Shown one piece after another: positions 14,143-23,077 of a stretch of DNA of 26,736 nucleotides. How positions within the stretch are numbered: the stretch's first letter is position 1; every line of letters begins with the position of its first letter. Source of the stretch: Cryomorphaceae bacterium (lineage in GTDB: Bacteria; Bacteroidota; Bacteroidia; Flavobacteriales; BACL11). Location of the stretch: NCBI GenBank assembly GCA_949531795.1, contig CATIQX010000183.1, positions 1 to 26,736 on the forward strand. The letters are read 5' to 3'. Under the pieces are notes generated by a model, which saw only the letters and a list, made by a program, of their open reading frames with translations, made no database searches and was not told the DNA's origin. Both the position numbers and the translations under genes were made by a program.

Positions 14143-15375
14143 ATGCTAAACAGAAAAAAAGACAAAATAATTAATGATCCAATTTATGGCTTTGTAAAAC
14201 TTGATAAAGGTATTATTACTGACTTAATTGACCACCCTTATTTTCAAAGATTACGAAAAATAGCTCAATTAGGACTTACTTACCTTGTTTACCCTGGCGC
14301 TCATCACACTCGATTCCATCATGCAATTGGATGTATGCATCTTATGAACAAAGCCATTAATCAAATCAGAAACAAAGGGCATGAAATAACTGAGGCTGAA
14401 GCAGAAGCACTTAAAATTGCTATTCTTTTGCATGATATTGGTCACGGCCCTTTTTCACACGCACTAGAACATTCTATAGCTTCAAATATTACCCACGAAC
14501 ATCTTTCCTTATTGTTTATGCAAAGGTTAAACGATCAATATAATGGGAAATTATCTTTAGCTATTGAAATATTTCGAAACAATCATCCAAAGAAATTTTT
14601 GCATCAACTTGTATCTTCACAACTTGACATGGATCGCTTAGACTATTTAAAAAGAGATAGTTTTTTTACAGGAGTAACAGAAGGGAACATAGGTACTGAA
14701 CGCATTATAAATATGTTAGATGTAGTAAATGACAAATTAGTAGTGGAGGAAAAGGGAATCTATTCTATTGAAAAATTTTTAATCGCTAGAAGATTAATGT
14801 ACTGGCAAGTTTATTTGCATAAAACAGTAGTATCAGCAGAAAGCATGCTAATAAAAGTACTTCAAAGAGCAAAAGAATTGTTAAATGATGGAAAAGAAGT
14901 TCATACAAGCTACTTCCTTGGGGAATTTTTAAAAAATAATTATACAATTTTCGATTTTGAAAACAATTCAAAACTGCTAAATGACTTTGCTGAATTAGAT
15001 GATTTTGATATCTATTCTTCTTTAAAATACTGGAAAAATAATACTGATTTTGTCTTATCGTCATTATCAAAGATGATACTTAATCGTAAATTATTAAAAA
15101 TAAAAGTACAGAACACTCCATTTACAACATCTGAAATAGATGTAGAAATAGATATAGCTAAGCAGCATTACAACATTACTAAAGAGGAGATAGAATATTT
15201 CATTTTCTCTGATAAAATCAGTAATAATACATATAATATTGAAAAAGCAAACATTAATATCTTAATGAAAAATACTGATGTTATAGACATCACTTCCGCT
15301 TCAGGTCAATTTAATATTGATGCTTTAAAAAAAACAATAAACAAGTATTTCCTGTGTTATCCTAAATTGGAATAA
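14143..15375 (+). CDS. HD domain phosphohydrolase (COG1078-type)
   Basis: A 410-residue HD-superfamily protein of the dGTPase/SAMHD1-like group. Metal-site motifs are HHTRFHHAIGCMHLM (54-68), LLHDIGHGPFSHALEH (95-110) with His97-Asp98, and SSQLDMDRLDYLKRD with the last aspartate ligand at about residue 165-170. Members hydrolyse nucleoside triphosphates or related phosphates; the substrate of this subgroup is not settled. The C-terminal third is Asn/Ile-rich and less conserved. It sits between divergent porX and the lpxD operon; lpxD follows after 39 nt with its own likely promoter. TTTG ends 5 nt before its start, but the TA half of a -7 box is imperfect. Confidence 0.88.
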   Translation: MLNRKKDKIINDPIYGFVKLDKGIITDLIDHPYFQRLRKIAQLGLTYLVYPGAHHTRFHHAIGCMHLMNKAINQIRNKGHEITEAEAEALKIAILLHDIGHGPFSHALEHSIASNITHEHLSLLFMQRLNDQYNGKLSLAIEIFRNNHPKKFLHQLVSSQLDMDRLDYLKRDSFFTGVTEGNIGTERIINMLDVVNDKLVVEEKGIYSIEKFLIARRLMYWQVYLHKTVVSAESMLIKVLQRAKELLNDGKEVHTSYFLGEFLKNNYTIFDFENNSKLLNDFAELDDFDIYSSLKYWKNNTDFVLSSLSKMILNRKLLKIKVQNTPFTTSEIDVEIDIAKQHYNITKEEIEYFIFSDKISNNTYNIEKANINILMKNTDVIDITSASGQFNIDALKKTINKYFLCYPKLE

Positions 15376-15402
15376 TCAGAGCTATAGAATAATTAAAATT
15401 AT

Positions 15403-15410
15403 TAGATTTG
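15403..15410 (+). promoter_or_regulatory. Candidate -7 promoter box for the lpxD operon (TAGATTTG)
   Basis: TAGATTTG fits TAnnTTTG exactly and ends 4 nt before the lpxD ATG, the same spacing as at pyrE. A start of transcription at the ATG itself (leaderless mRNA) is predicted. No matching -33 element is seen. Confidence 0.5.
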
Positions 15411-15414
15411 CAAT

Positions 15415-16440
15415 ATGAAATTTACTGCTAAACAAATAGCTAAAATACTTAATGGTAAAATAGTAGGTAATTCTGAAGTTGAAGTAAATTCATTAGCCAA
15501 AATTGAAGATGGAAAGAAAGGAGATTTATGTTTTCTATCAAATGAAAAGTATACTCCTCATATTTACACCACCCAAGCTTCAATTGTAATTGTTAATAAT
15601 TCCTTTAACAACAAGATAGAGATAGCATCCACTTTAATAAAAGTTGAAGATGCTTATTCATCTTTTAGTAAGTTAATTGAATTATACAATAAAATACAAT
15701 TTAATGAAGTAGGTCTTTCTAATAAATCAGATATCAATAAAAAAAGTTCAATTAGCGATAATGTATTTATTGGAGCTTTTACATCTATTTCTGAAGGTGT
15801 TACTATTGGTGAGAATGTTAAAATTTATTCTAACTGTTACATAGGTAAAAATGTTATTATTGGAGATAATTCTATTATTTATCCAAATGTATCTATTTAT
15901 CATAATTGTAAAATAGGAGAAAATAATATCCTCCATTCTGGAGTGGTCATAGGCTCTGATGGCTTTGGTTTTGCACCTAATTCAGAAAATAATTACAATA
16001 AAATCAGTCAAATAGGAAATGTAATTATTAGTGATGATGTAGAAATTGGAGCCAATACAACTATTGACAGAGCAACTATGGGTTCAACAAAAATCGGGAA
16101 AGGAGTAAAATTAGATAACTTAATCCAAATAGCGCATAATGTTGAAATTGGTGATAATACTGTAATTGCTGCTCAAGTAGGAATTGCGGGCTCATCAAAA
16201 ATCGGAAAAAACTGCATGATTGGAGGGCAAACAGCAGTATCAGGACACCTTACAATTGCTGATGAAGTTAAAATTGCAGGACAAAGTGGTATAGCAAAAA
16301 GTGTTAAACAAGTAGGGGAAATTGTTCAAGGTCCAATGGCATTTAACATTAAGGACTTTCAACGTTCATACATCATTTTTAAGAAATTACCTGATTTGTA
16401 TAAAAAAATTAATGCTATGAATAAACAGATAAATGGTTAA
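15415..16440 (+). CDS. lpxD: UDP-3-O-(3-hydroxyacyl)glucosamine N-acyltransferase
   Basis: LpxD adds the second 3-hydroxyacyl chain during lipid A synthesis, using acyl-ACP. The 341-residue protein has the N-terminal uridine-binding domain (residues 1-100, with KKGDLCFLSN), a left-handed beta-helix of hexapeptide repeats (about 103-300; ISDNVF, IGENVK, IGKNVI, IGDNSI and so on), and a C-terminal helix. GSDGFGF (180-186) and the catalytic His241 in IQIAHNVEIGDN are present. It is first in a run of ten closely packed genes. Its last 8 nt overlap the start of lpxC-fabZ. Confidence 0.95.
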   Translation: MKFTAKQIAKILNGKIVGNSEVEVNSLAKIEDGKKGDLCFLSNEKYTPHIYTTQASIVIVNNSFNNKIEIASTLIKVEDAYSSFSKLIELYNKIQFNEVGLSNKSDINKKSSISDNVFIGAFTSISEGVTIGENVKIYSNCYIGKNVIIGDNSIIYPNVSIYHNCKIGENNILHSGVVIGSDGFGFAPNSENNYNKISQIGNVIISDDVEIGANTTIDRATMGSTKIGKGVKLDNLIQIAHNVEIGDNTVIAAQVGIAGSSKIGKNCMIGGQTAVSGHLTIADEVKIAGQSGIAKSVKQVGEIVQGPMAFNIKDFQRSYIIFKKLPDLYKKINAMNKQING

Positions 16441-17827
16441 AGAAAATCAAAAAACCATAAAAAATAATGCTACTATATCAGGAGTTGGAATTCATACAGG
16501 AGTACACACTAATGTAACTTTATTGCCTGCTAAGGCAAATACTGGTATCCGTTTCATTAGAACTGATTTAGAAGGGAAACCTACTATCCCCGCAAATGTA
16601 GATTATGTTTTCTCAACAGACAGAAGTACAAACTTAAAACTTAAAGACGCTGATATACATACTGTTGAACATATACTTGCTGCAATTATATCTGAAGGAA
16701 TTGATAATATTATAATTGAAGTTGATAATATGGAAATCCCAATTCTTGATGGGAGTTCAATTCAGTTTTGTGAATTAATATCAGAAGTAGGTACTCAGGA
16801 ATTATCTGAGAGAAAGAAATTCTTTGAAATAAAAAGAAAAATTAGTTTTACTGATACTGATAGTGGGACAACATTCACAGCAACACCTGCAGATAATTAC
16901 CAAATAGAAGTTGAAATTAATTACAACTCTAAAGTTTTAGGAATACAAACATCAACACTTGAGAGTTTATCAGAATTTAGAGAGAAAATTGCTTCTTCCC
17001 GTACATTTTGTTTTTTACATGAGTTAGAGCAATTAATAAAACACGACCTGATTAAAGGAGGTAATGTAAATAATGCAATTGTTTTTGTAGAAGAAGAAAT
17101 TTCAGAAGAAAAATTAAATTTCCTTGCAAAAACATTTAATAAAACCAATATAAAAGTAGAGGAAGGAGGAATACTCAATAATTTAAAACTAAGATATAAA
17201 AACGAACCTGCTCGGCATAAATTACTAGACGTGATTGGTGATTTATCTCTTTTAGGCATGCCTATTAAAGGTAAAATCACTGTTTCAAAACCAGGACATA
17301 AAAATAACACAAAATTTGCAAAATATTTAAAAAACATAATGATAGAAGAAAATAAAAAAATATCACCAGAAATTGACTTCAATACACAACCTCTTTACGA
17401 TAGAAAGAAAATTATGTCTATTTTACCTCATAGAGATCCATTTTTATTCATTGATGAAATAAGAGAATTGGGAAGTGATTTTATAGTTGGAACTAAATTC
17501 GTAACAGCTGATGAAGATTATTTCAGAGGACATTTCCCTGGCGAACCAGTAATGCCTGGAGTTCTCCAATTAGAAACAATGGCCCAGGCAGGTGGTGTAT
17601 TGATACTGAGTACCTTTGAAAAACCTGAAGATTATTTAACTTTCTTCATGAAAATTGACAATGCCAAGTTCAAACAAAAAGTGATTCCTGGAGATATTAT
17701 CATTTTTAGGTTAAATTTAATCTCTCCTATCAGAAGAGGACTTTGTCATATGCATGGTAAAGGCTTTGTTAACGGGAAAATTGTTGTTGAAGCTGATTTG
17801 TTAGCACAAATAGCACCTAAAAAATAA
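16433..17827 (+). CDS. lpxC/fabZ: Bifunctional LpxC deacetylase / FabZ 3-hydroxyacyl-ACP dehydratase
   Basis: One polypeptide of 464 residues joins the committed step of lipid A synthesis with the main dehydratase of fatty acid elongation. Residues 1 to about 305 are the zinc deacetylase LpxC: HTVEHILAAI with ligand His80, RHKLLDVIGD with His262 and Asp266, and KPGHKNN with His289. Residues about 320-464 are FabZ: ILPHRDPFLFID with His333, and PGEPVMPGVLQLETMAQAGG with Glu381. The fusion is known in Bacteroidota, where it ties the supply of hydroxyacyl chains to lipid A flux. It overlaps lpxD by 8 nt, and lpxA follows after 3 nt. Confidence 0.96.
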   Translation: MVKENQKTIKNNATISGVGIHTGVHTNVTLLPAKANTGIRFIRTDLEGKPTIPANVDYVFSTDRSTNLKLKDADIHTVEHILAAIISEGIDNIIIEVDNMEIPILDGSSIQFCELISEVGTQELSERKKFFEIKRKISFTDTDSGTTFTATPADNYQIEVEINYNSKVLGIQTSTLESLSEFREKIASSRTFCFLHELEQLIKHDLIKGGNVNNAIVFVEEEISEEKLNFLAKTFNKTNIKVEEGGILNNLKLRYKNEPARHKLLDVIGDLSLLGMPIKGKITVSKPGHKNNTKFAKYLKNIMIEENKKISPEIDFNTQPLYDRKKIMSILPHRDPFLFIDEIRELGSDFIVGTKFVTADEDYFRGHFPGEPVMPGVLQLETMAQAGGVLILSTFEKPEDYLTFFMKIDNAKFKQKVIPGDIIIFRLNLISPIRRGLCHMHGKGFVNGKIVVEADLLAQIAPKK

Positions 17828-17830
17828 ACT

Positions 17831-18613
17831 ATGATACAACCACTTTCATATGTACATCCTAATGCCAAAATTGCAGAAAATGTTGTAATTGATCCTTTTG
17901 TTACTATTGGGAAAAATGTTGAAATAGGAAAAGGAACTTGGATAGGTTCTAATGTAACCATTATGGAAGGGGCGATAATTGGAGAGAATTGCAGGATTTT
18001 TCCTGGAGCAGTTATTGCAGGCGTACCTCAAGATTTAAAGTTTCAAGGCGAAAAATCACTGGCTATTATTGGTGATAACACTACTGTAAGAGAGTGTGCT
18101 ACAATAAATAGAGGAACATCAGTTACTGGAAAAACAATTATTGGCAAAAACTGTTTAATTATGGCTTATGCACATATTGCTCACGATTGTAATATTGGTG
18201 ACAATTGTATCATTGTAAATAGTGTCGCTCTTGGCGGTCATGTAACAATAGGTGAATATGCCATTATAGGTGGGCTTTCAGCAATTCACCAATTTGTAAG
18301 TATTGGCAAACACGCCATGGTTTCTGGCGGTTCATTAGTACGTAAAGATGTACCTCCTTTTGTAAAAGCAGCTCGTGAACCACTTTCATTTGTAGGGATT
18401 AACTCAATTGGATTAAGAAGAAGAGGGTTTTCTAGTGAAAAAATACAAAACATACAAGATATATATAGAATATTATATCAAAATAATAATAATAACACAC
18501 AAGCATTATTGCAGATTGAAGCCGAAATAAATGCTTCTCCTGAGCGCGATGAAATTATCTCTTTTGCACAAAATTCAGGAAGGGGAATTATGAAAGGTTA
18601 TAACCAAAAATAA
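17831..18613 (+). CDS. lpxA: Acyl-ACP--UDP-N-acetylglucosamine O-acyltransferase
   Basis: LpxA performs the first acylation of UDP-GlcNAc in lipid A synthesis. The 260-residue protein is a hexapeptide-repeat beta-helix (PNAKIAENVVID, IGKNVEIGKGTWIG and onward) with the catalytic motif AHIAHDC, the general base being His118 (second histidine). The PQDLKFQGE and TINRGT substrate segments are intact, and a C-terminal helical part follows (GLRRRGFSSEKIQNIQDIYR). The order lpxD-lpxC/fabZ-lpxA here, followed by efp after 4 nt, is a familiar Bacteroidota arrangement. Confidence 0.96.
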   Translation: MIQPLSYVHPNAKIAENVVIDPFVTIGKNVEIGKGTWIGSNVTIMEGAIIGENCRIFPGAVIAGVPQDLKFQGEKSLAIIGDNTTVRECATINRGTSVTGKTIIGKNCLIMAYAHIAHDCNIGDNCIIVNSVALGGHVTIGEYAIIGGLSAIHQFVSIGKHAMVSGGSLVRKDVPPFVKAAREPLSFVGINSIGLRRRGFSSEKIQNIQDIYRILYQNNNNNTQALLQIEAEINASPERDEIISFAQNSGRGIMKGYNQK

Positions 18614-18617
18614 AAAT

Positions 18618-19184
18618 ATGGCAACTACAGCAGATATTAGAAACGGACTATGTATTAATCACAATGGAGAGCCTTGGAAGATTGAGTCTTTTCAGCATGT
18701 TAAACCAGGAAAAGGACCTGCATTTGTTCGTACTAAAATAAGAAATCTAAATACAGGAAGGCTTTTAGATAATACATTTACTTCTGGATTTAAAATTGAT
18801 ATTATTAGAATTGAAAATAGAAAATACCAGTTCCTTTATTTTGAAGGAAATGATTGTCACTTAATGAACAACGACGACTATGAGCAAATTATGTTAGCTA
18901 AAGATTTTATCGAGAATGTTCAATTTTTAAAAGAAGGTGAAAATGTAGAAGTTCTATTTCATGCTGATGAAGGAATGCCTTTATCTGCAACACTTCCATC
19001 TCATGTAGAATTAGAAATCTCTCATACTGAGCCTGGAATGAAAGGAAATACAGCAACCAATACATTTAAGCCTGCAACAACTGAGACAGGAGCAAGTATT
19101 AATGTACCTCTGTTTATTAATGAAGGAGATAAAATAAAAATTGATACTGAAAAAAAAGCATATATAGAAAGAGTAAAACAATAG
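18618..19184 (+). CDS. efp: Translation elongation factor P
   Basis: EF-P rescues ribosomes stalled at polyproline stretches. The 188-residue protein has the three beta-barrel plan of the family: domain I with the tip loop KPGKGPAF, then SHTEPGMKGNTAT at about 135-147 and the C-terminal INEGDKIKIDTE signature. The modifiable position is Lys32 (GKG), which corresponds to the lysylated Lys34 of Escherichia coli, rather than the arginine used by rhamnosylated forms. No modification enzyme is encoded nearby. It sits between lpxA (4 nt) and serC (8 nt) inside the long operon. Confidence 0.96.
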   Translation: MATTADIRNGLCINHNGEPWKIESFQHVKPGKGPAFVRTKIRNLNTGRLLDNTFTSGFKIDIIRIENRKYQFLYFEGNDCHLMNNDDYEQIMLAKDFIENVQFLKEGENVEVLFHADEGMPLSATLPSHVELEISHTEPGMKGNTATNTFKPATTETGASINVPLFINEGDKIKIDTEKKAYIERVKQ

Positions 19185-19192
19185 AAAACAAT

Positions 19193-20257
19193 ATGAAAAA
19201 ACATAATTTTTCTGCAGGACCTTGCATTTTACCTCAAGAAGTTTTAAAACAAGCGTCTGATGCAATACTTAATTTTAATAATGATAATTTATCATTAATT
19301 GAAATTTCACATAGAAGCAAACCTTTTATTGAAGTAATGGACAAGGCTATTGATTTAGCAAAAGAACTTTTAAAAATTCCAAAAGGTTATTCTGTTTTGT
19401 TCTTACAAGGAGGAGCTAGTATGGAGTTTTTGATGGTTCCATTAAATCTAATGAAAATTAATGGAAAAGCAGCATATACTAATACTGGAGTTTGGGCTAA
19501 GAAAGCTATTGCAGAAGCAAAAAAATTAGGTGATGTAATTGTTTTAGGAGACTCATCTGACACCAACTACAATTACATTAAGAAAGGATATAAAATACCT
19601 GTAGATTCAGATTACTTCCACTGTACATCAAACAATACTATTTATGGGACGCAGATGAAGGAATTCCCTATGTCTCCTTCTCTCATGGTTTGTGATATGA
19701 GTTCTGATATTTTTAGTAGAAGGATTGATGTAAGTAAATTTGATATTATTTATGCTGGAGCACAAAAAAATATGGGTCCTGCGGGAACAACTTTAGTTAT
19801 TGTAAAAGATGATATTTTAGGAAAAACAGGTAGAGATATACCAACTATGTTGGATTACAATACTCACATTAGCAAGGGAAGTATGTTCAACACACCTCCA
19901 GTTTTTCCAATTTATGTATCAATGCTTAACTTACAATGGCTAAAGAATTTAGGAGGAGTTGAAGCTATAGAAAAGCTAAATCAGGAAAAATCAGATTTAT
20001 TATATTCTGAGATTGATAGGAATCCATTATTTGAAGGATCTGCTGCAAAGGAAGATCGTTCAAATATGAATGTTTGTTTCTTGCTAAACGATAGTAGTAA
20101 AGAAGATAAATTTAACACTTTGTGGAATGCAGCAGGAATAAGTGGAATTAAAGGTCATAGATCGGTTGGAGGTTACAGAGCTTCCATGTATAATGCATTA
20201 CCGATAGAAAGTGTAGAGGTATTAGTGGACATAATGAAAAATTTAGAAAAAAATTAA
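19193..20257 (+). CDS. serC: Phosphoserine aminotransferase
   Basis: SerC converts 3-phosphohydroxypyruvate and glutamate to phosphoserine, the second step of serine synthesis, and can serve vitamin B6 synthesis. The 354-residue PLP enzyme has NFSAGPCILP at the N-terminus, LQGGAS (71-76) binding the cofactor phosphate, and DMSSDIFSRRID (168-179). The Schiff-base Lys192 lies in YAGAQKNMGPAGTT, and the GHRSVGGYRASMYNALP arginine block is near the C-terminus. serA begins 1 nt after its stop, so the first two serine steps are coupled. No serB is present in the window. Confidence 0.96.
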   Translation: MKKHNFSAGPCILPQEVLKQASDAILNFNNDNLSLIEISHRSKPFIEVMDKAIDLAKELLKIPKGYSVLFLQGGASMEFLMVPLNLMKINGKAAYTNTGVWAKKAIAEAKKLGDVIVLGDSSDTNYNYIKKGYKIPVDSDYFHCTSNNTIYGTQMKEFPMSPSLMVCDMSSDIFSRRIDVSKFDIIYAGAQKNMGPAGTTLVIVKDDILGKTGRDIPTMLDYNTHISKGSMFNTPPVFPIYVSMLNLQWLKNLGGVEAIEKLNQEKSDLLYSEIDRNPLFEGSAAKEDRSNMNVCFLLNDSSKEDKFNTLWNAAGISGIKGHRSVGGYRASMYNALPIESVEVLVDIMKNLEKN

Positions 20258-20258
20258 G

Positions 20259-21218
20259 ATGATTAATATATTAGCAAATGATGGAATCTCACAAGCTGGG
20301 ATTGATGCTTTAACAGAAAAAGGATTTAAAGTCATAACTGAGAAAGTAGCTCAAGAAGATTTGATAAATGCCATAAATACAAAAAAATATGAAGTACTTT
20401 TAGTGAGAAGTGCAACAACAGTTCGCAAGGATTTAATTGATTCCTGTCCACATCTAAAATTAGTTGGGAGAGGTGGTGTTGGAATGGATAATATTGATGT
20501 TGAATATGCAAAAGAGAAAGGGATTAATGTTATTAATACTCCTGCAGCTTCATCTTCTTCAGTAGCTGAACTTGTTTTTGCTCATCTTTTTGGAATGGTT
20601 CGTTTCTTATTTGATAGCAATCGTCAAATGCCAATGGTTGGTGATGCTGACTTTAAAAGCTTAAAAAAATCATATGCTAACGGAAGAGAATTATCAGGAA
20701 AAACTCTTGGAATTATTGGTTTTGGACGTATAGGACAAGAAGTTGCAAAAAGAGCAATAGGCCTTGGAATGAAAGTTATAGCTCATGATAAATTTATTGA
20801 GGAGGCTAACATAACTTTAGACTTTTTTAATGGTGATAAAAAATCCTTTACTATTGAAACTGAAAGTTTAAAAGAAGTTCTCAAAAATTCTGATTTCATA
20901 ACAATTCATGTACCTAAAATTGGTAACAAGTCTGTTATTGGGGCTGAAGAAATAGGAATGATGAAAACAGGTGCTGGAATTGTGAATACTTCTAGGGGAG
21001 GTGTTATTGATGAAACAGCTTTAATGTTTGCTTTAGACAAAGAAAAACTAGCTTATGCTGGATTAGATGTTTTTGATAACGAACCGAACCCTAGCATCCA
21101 TATTTGTATGCATAATGCAATATCTCTTACTCCTCATATTGGTGCAGCAACACTAGAAGCACAAGATAGAATTGGCACAGAATTAGCTGATCAAATTTCT
21201 TCTCATTTTAGTAAATAA
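20259..21218 (+). CDS. serA: D-3-phosphoglycerate dehydrogenase, short form without ACT domain
   Basis: The 319-residue enzyme oxidises 3-phosphoglycerate to phosphohydroxypyruvate, the first serine step. It is a D-2-hydroxyacid dehydrogenase: GRGGVGMDNID (70-80), the NAD loop GFGRIG (154-159), and the catalytic set Arg246 (NTSRGGVID), Glu275 (DNEP) and His293 (TPHIGAAT). It ends soon after the catalytic core, so it lacks the C-terminal ACT domain that gives serine feedback in many homologues. Specificity for phosphoglycerate is inferred from the adjacent serC. DUF1015 follows after 2 nt. Confidence 0.92.
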   Translation: MINILANDGISQAGIDALTEKGFKVITEKVAQEDLINAINTKKYEVLLVRSATTVRKDLIDSCPHLKLVGRGGVGMDNIDVEYAKEKGINVINTPAASSSSVAELVFAHLFGMVRFLFDSNRQMPMVGDADFKSLKKSYANGRELSGKTLGIIGFGRIGQEVAKRAIGLGMKVIAHDKFIEEANITLDFFNGDKKSFTIETESLKEVLKNSDFITIHVPKIGNKSVIGAEEIGMMKTGAGIVNTSRGGVIDETALMFALDKEKLAYAGLDVFDNEPNPSIHICMHNAISLTPHIGAATLEAQDRIGTELADQISSHFSK

Positions 21219-21220
21219 AA

Positions 21221-22432
21221 ATGGCAATCGTTAGACCTTTTAAAGCTATTCGCCCAACAAGAGACAAGGCAAATCTAGTGGCAACACGCTCCTACTTATC
21301 TTATTCTGACGAAACTTTAAAAGAAAAATTAGAACATAATCCTTTCACCTTTTTACATATTATTAATCCAGACTACAAGGATAAAATAAAAAAAAAGGGA
21401 ATAGAAAAATTTAATGCAGTTAAAAATAAATTTAATGATTTTAAAGAAGCAGGTATATTAATAGCTGAGTCTGATGAATCTTTTTACATATATCAGCAAA
21501 AAAATAAAAATCATACTTTTGAAGGAATTATAGGGGCTACATCAGTTGCTGATTATTTAAATGGAAATATAAAAAAACACGAACACACACTTACATTAAG
21601 AGAGGAGATGTTTAAAAGCTACTTGGATACAACTGGTTTTAATGCAGAACCTGTTTTATTATGTCATAAAAAAAATACAGACATTACTAATCTTATTCAA
21701 AAGTACAAATCAACTAGAGCAGAATATGAGTTTGCTACAACTGATAAGACAATACATAAATTATGGTTAGTAAATATTAGCAAGGATATTAATATCGTTA
21801 TAAATTCATTTTCCTGTATTAATAATTTGTACATTGCTGATGGACATCACAGATCTGCTTCCTCCGCTCTTTTAGCTAAAAATAGTATTAAAAAAAATAG
21901 TCAATATTTTATGAGTTTTTTAATTGATGAAGAACAATTGAACATCATCAATTTTAACCGATTAATAAAACACACTAACGGACTAAATTCTTATGAACTT
22001 ATTAATAAAATTAAAAAATCATTTACTATTGTAAAAAAAGGAAGCATACCTTATTCCCCCTCACTTACAGATGAGATTTCTATGTATTTAAATGGATTTT
22101 GGTATTCATTAATAGCATTGCCAAAAATTGAAATACAAGATTGTGTCAGTAAATTAGATCCTGCAATATTATCAAACAATATATTAGCACCAATACTTAA
22201 TATTACTGATGAAAAAACTGATGAAAATATAAGTTTTGAAGCAGGAACTACTCCCCTATCAGTAATTAAAAACAAAATAGATTCTGGAGAATATGCATTA
22301 GCGTTCATCTTAAAACCAATCCCAATTTTATCTTTAAAAGAAGTGGCGGACAACAACTTGAGTATGCCTCCAAAAAGCACTTATATTGAACCTAAATTAC
22401 GTTCAGGCTTAACAATTTACTCCTTAGAATAA
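21221..22432 (+). CDS. DUF1015 family protein, probable serine-pathway enzyme
   Basis: A 403-residue soluble protein of the DUF1015 family: VRPFKAIRPTRDKA at the N-terminus, NPFTFLHIINPD (40-51), the conserved KKHEHTLTLREE segment (118-129), and DGHHRSASSALL (207-218). I know of no secure function to assign. The DGHHR motif followed by an alanine/serine-rich helix resembles the nucleotide site of ParB/sulfiredoxin-fold free-serine kinases such as archaeal SerK. The gene is wedged between serA (2 nt) and yggS (1-nt TAATG overlap). A role in serine or phosphoserine metabolism is therefore plausible but is inference from motif and context. Confidence 0.85.
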   Translation: MAIVRPFKAIRPTRDKANLVATRSYLSYSDETLKEKLEHNPFTFLHIINPDYKDKIKKKGIEKFNAVKNKFNDFKEAGILIAESDESFYIYQQKNKNHTFEGIIGATSVADYLNGNIKKHEHTLTLREEMFKSYLDTTGFNAEPVLLCHKKNTDITNLIQKYKSTRAEYEFATTDKTIHKLWLVNISKDINIVINSFSCINNLYIADGHHRSASSALLAKNSIKKNSQYFMSFLIDEEQLNIINFNRLIKHTNGLNSYELINKIKKSFTIVKKGSIPYSPSLTDEISMYLNGFWYSLIALPKIEIQDCVSKLDPAILSNNILAPILNITDEKTDENISFEAGTTPLSVIKNKIDSGEYALAFILKPIPILSLKEVADNNLSMPPKSTYIEPKLRSGLTIYSLE

Positions 22433-23076
22433 TGTGTATTGAAAATAACATTAATAATGTACTAAGCTCACTTCCTAAGGGTGTAACTTTAGTTGCAGTA
22501 TCAAAAACAAAACCAAATTCTGATTTGCTACAGGCATACCATGCAGGACAAAAGGTATTTGGAGAAAATAAAGTGCAAGAATTAGTTCAAAAATCTGAAG
22601 ATTTGCCCAAAGATATTATATGGCATATGATTGGACACTTACAAACAAATAAAGTAAAATTTATAGCTCCTTTTGTATCCTTAATTCATGGTGTAGATTC
22701 AATTAAATTATTGAAAGAAATTAACAAAAGAGCATTGCAGAATAACAGAGTTATTGATTGCCTTCTACAGATTCATATTGCAACGGAAAGCAATAAGTTT
22801 GGATTTGATTTATCCGAAGTCAATGAAGTAATAAATAACACTAATGAATTCTTAAATATAAAAATTATTGGATTAATGGGAATGGCAACCTTTACAGATA
22901 ACAAAGATCAGGTAATACAAGAATTTAACAGCCTTAAAGTTTTATTTGAAACTATAAAAAATAAAGATATCACAACCTTATCAATGGGAATGAGTGGAGA
23001 TTATAAGTTAGCAATTGAGCAAGGCAGCACTATGGTTAGAGTAGGAAGTGCTATATTTGGACACAGAAACAAATAA
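22432..23076 (+). CDS. yggS: YggS family PLP homeostasis protein
   Basis: This family (PLPBP, COG0325) binds pyridoxal phosphate on an alanine-racemase-like barrel and keeps free PLP and amino/keto acid pools in balance; it has no known catalytic turnover. The 214-residue protein has the PLP lysine Lys25 in VAVSKTKP, then FGENKVQE, WHMIGHLQTNKV (64-75), GLMGMATF, and LSMGMSGDYKLAIEQGSTMVRVGSAIFG at the end. The start overlaps the DUF1015 stop as TAATG. ridA follows after 1 nt. Placement after serine synthesis genes and before RidA fits a PLP/enamine safety role. Confidence 0.94.
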   Translation: MCIENNINNVLSSLPKGVTLVAVSKTKPNSDLLQAYHAGQKVFGENKVQELVQKSEDLPKDIIWHMIGHLQTNKVKFIAPFVSLIHGVDSIKLLKEINKRALQNNRVIDCLLQIHIATESNKFGFDLSEVNEVINNTNEFLNIKIIGLMGMATFTDNKDQVIQEFNSLKVLFETIKNKDITTLSMGMSGDYKLAIEQGSTMVRVGSAIFGHRNK

Positions 23077-23077
23077 A

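Noticed and set aside
15515..16330. Repeated hexapeptide-encoding DNA in lpxD as a DNA repeat array
   Set aside because: The repeats reflect the protein beta-helix (I-G-x-x-x-x pattern), not DNA-level repetition.
16921..17382. 153-codon minus-strand open frame opposite lpxC
   Set aside because: Shadow of the LpxC coding frame, no motif or start context supporting a gene.
19011..19265. Minus-strand open frames opposite efp/serC
   Set aside because: Phe/Tyr/Cys-rich translation typical of antisense to an A-rich gene; crosses two real genes.
23048..23077. Longer RidA start at 23048
   Set aside because: It overlaps yggS coding sequence and adds ten residues absent from RidA proteins; MKKI at 23078 is the normal start, 1 nt after the yggS stop.
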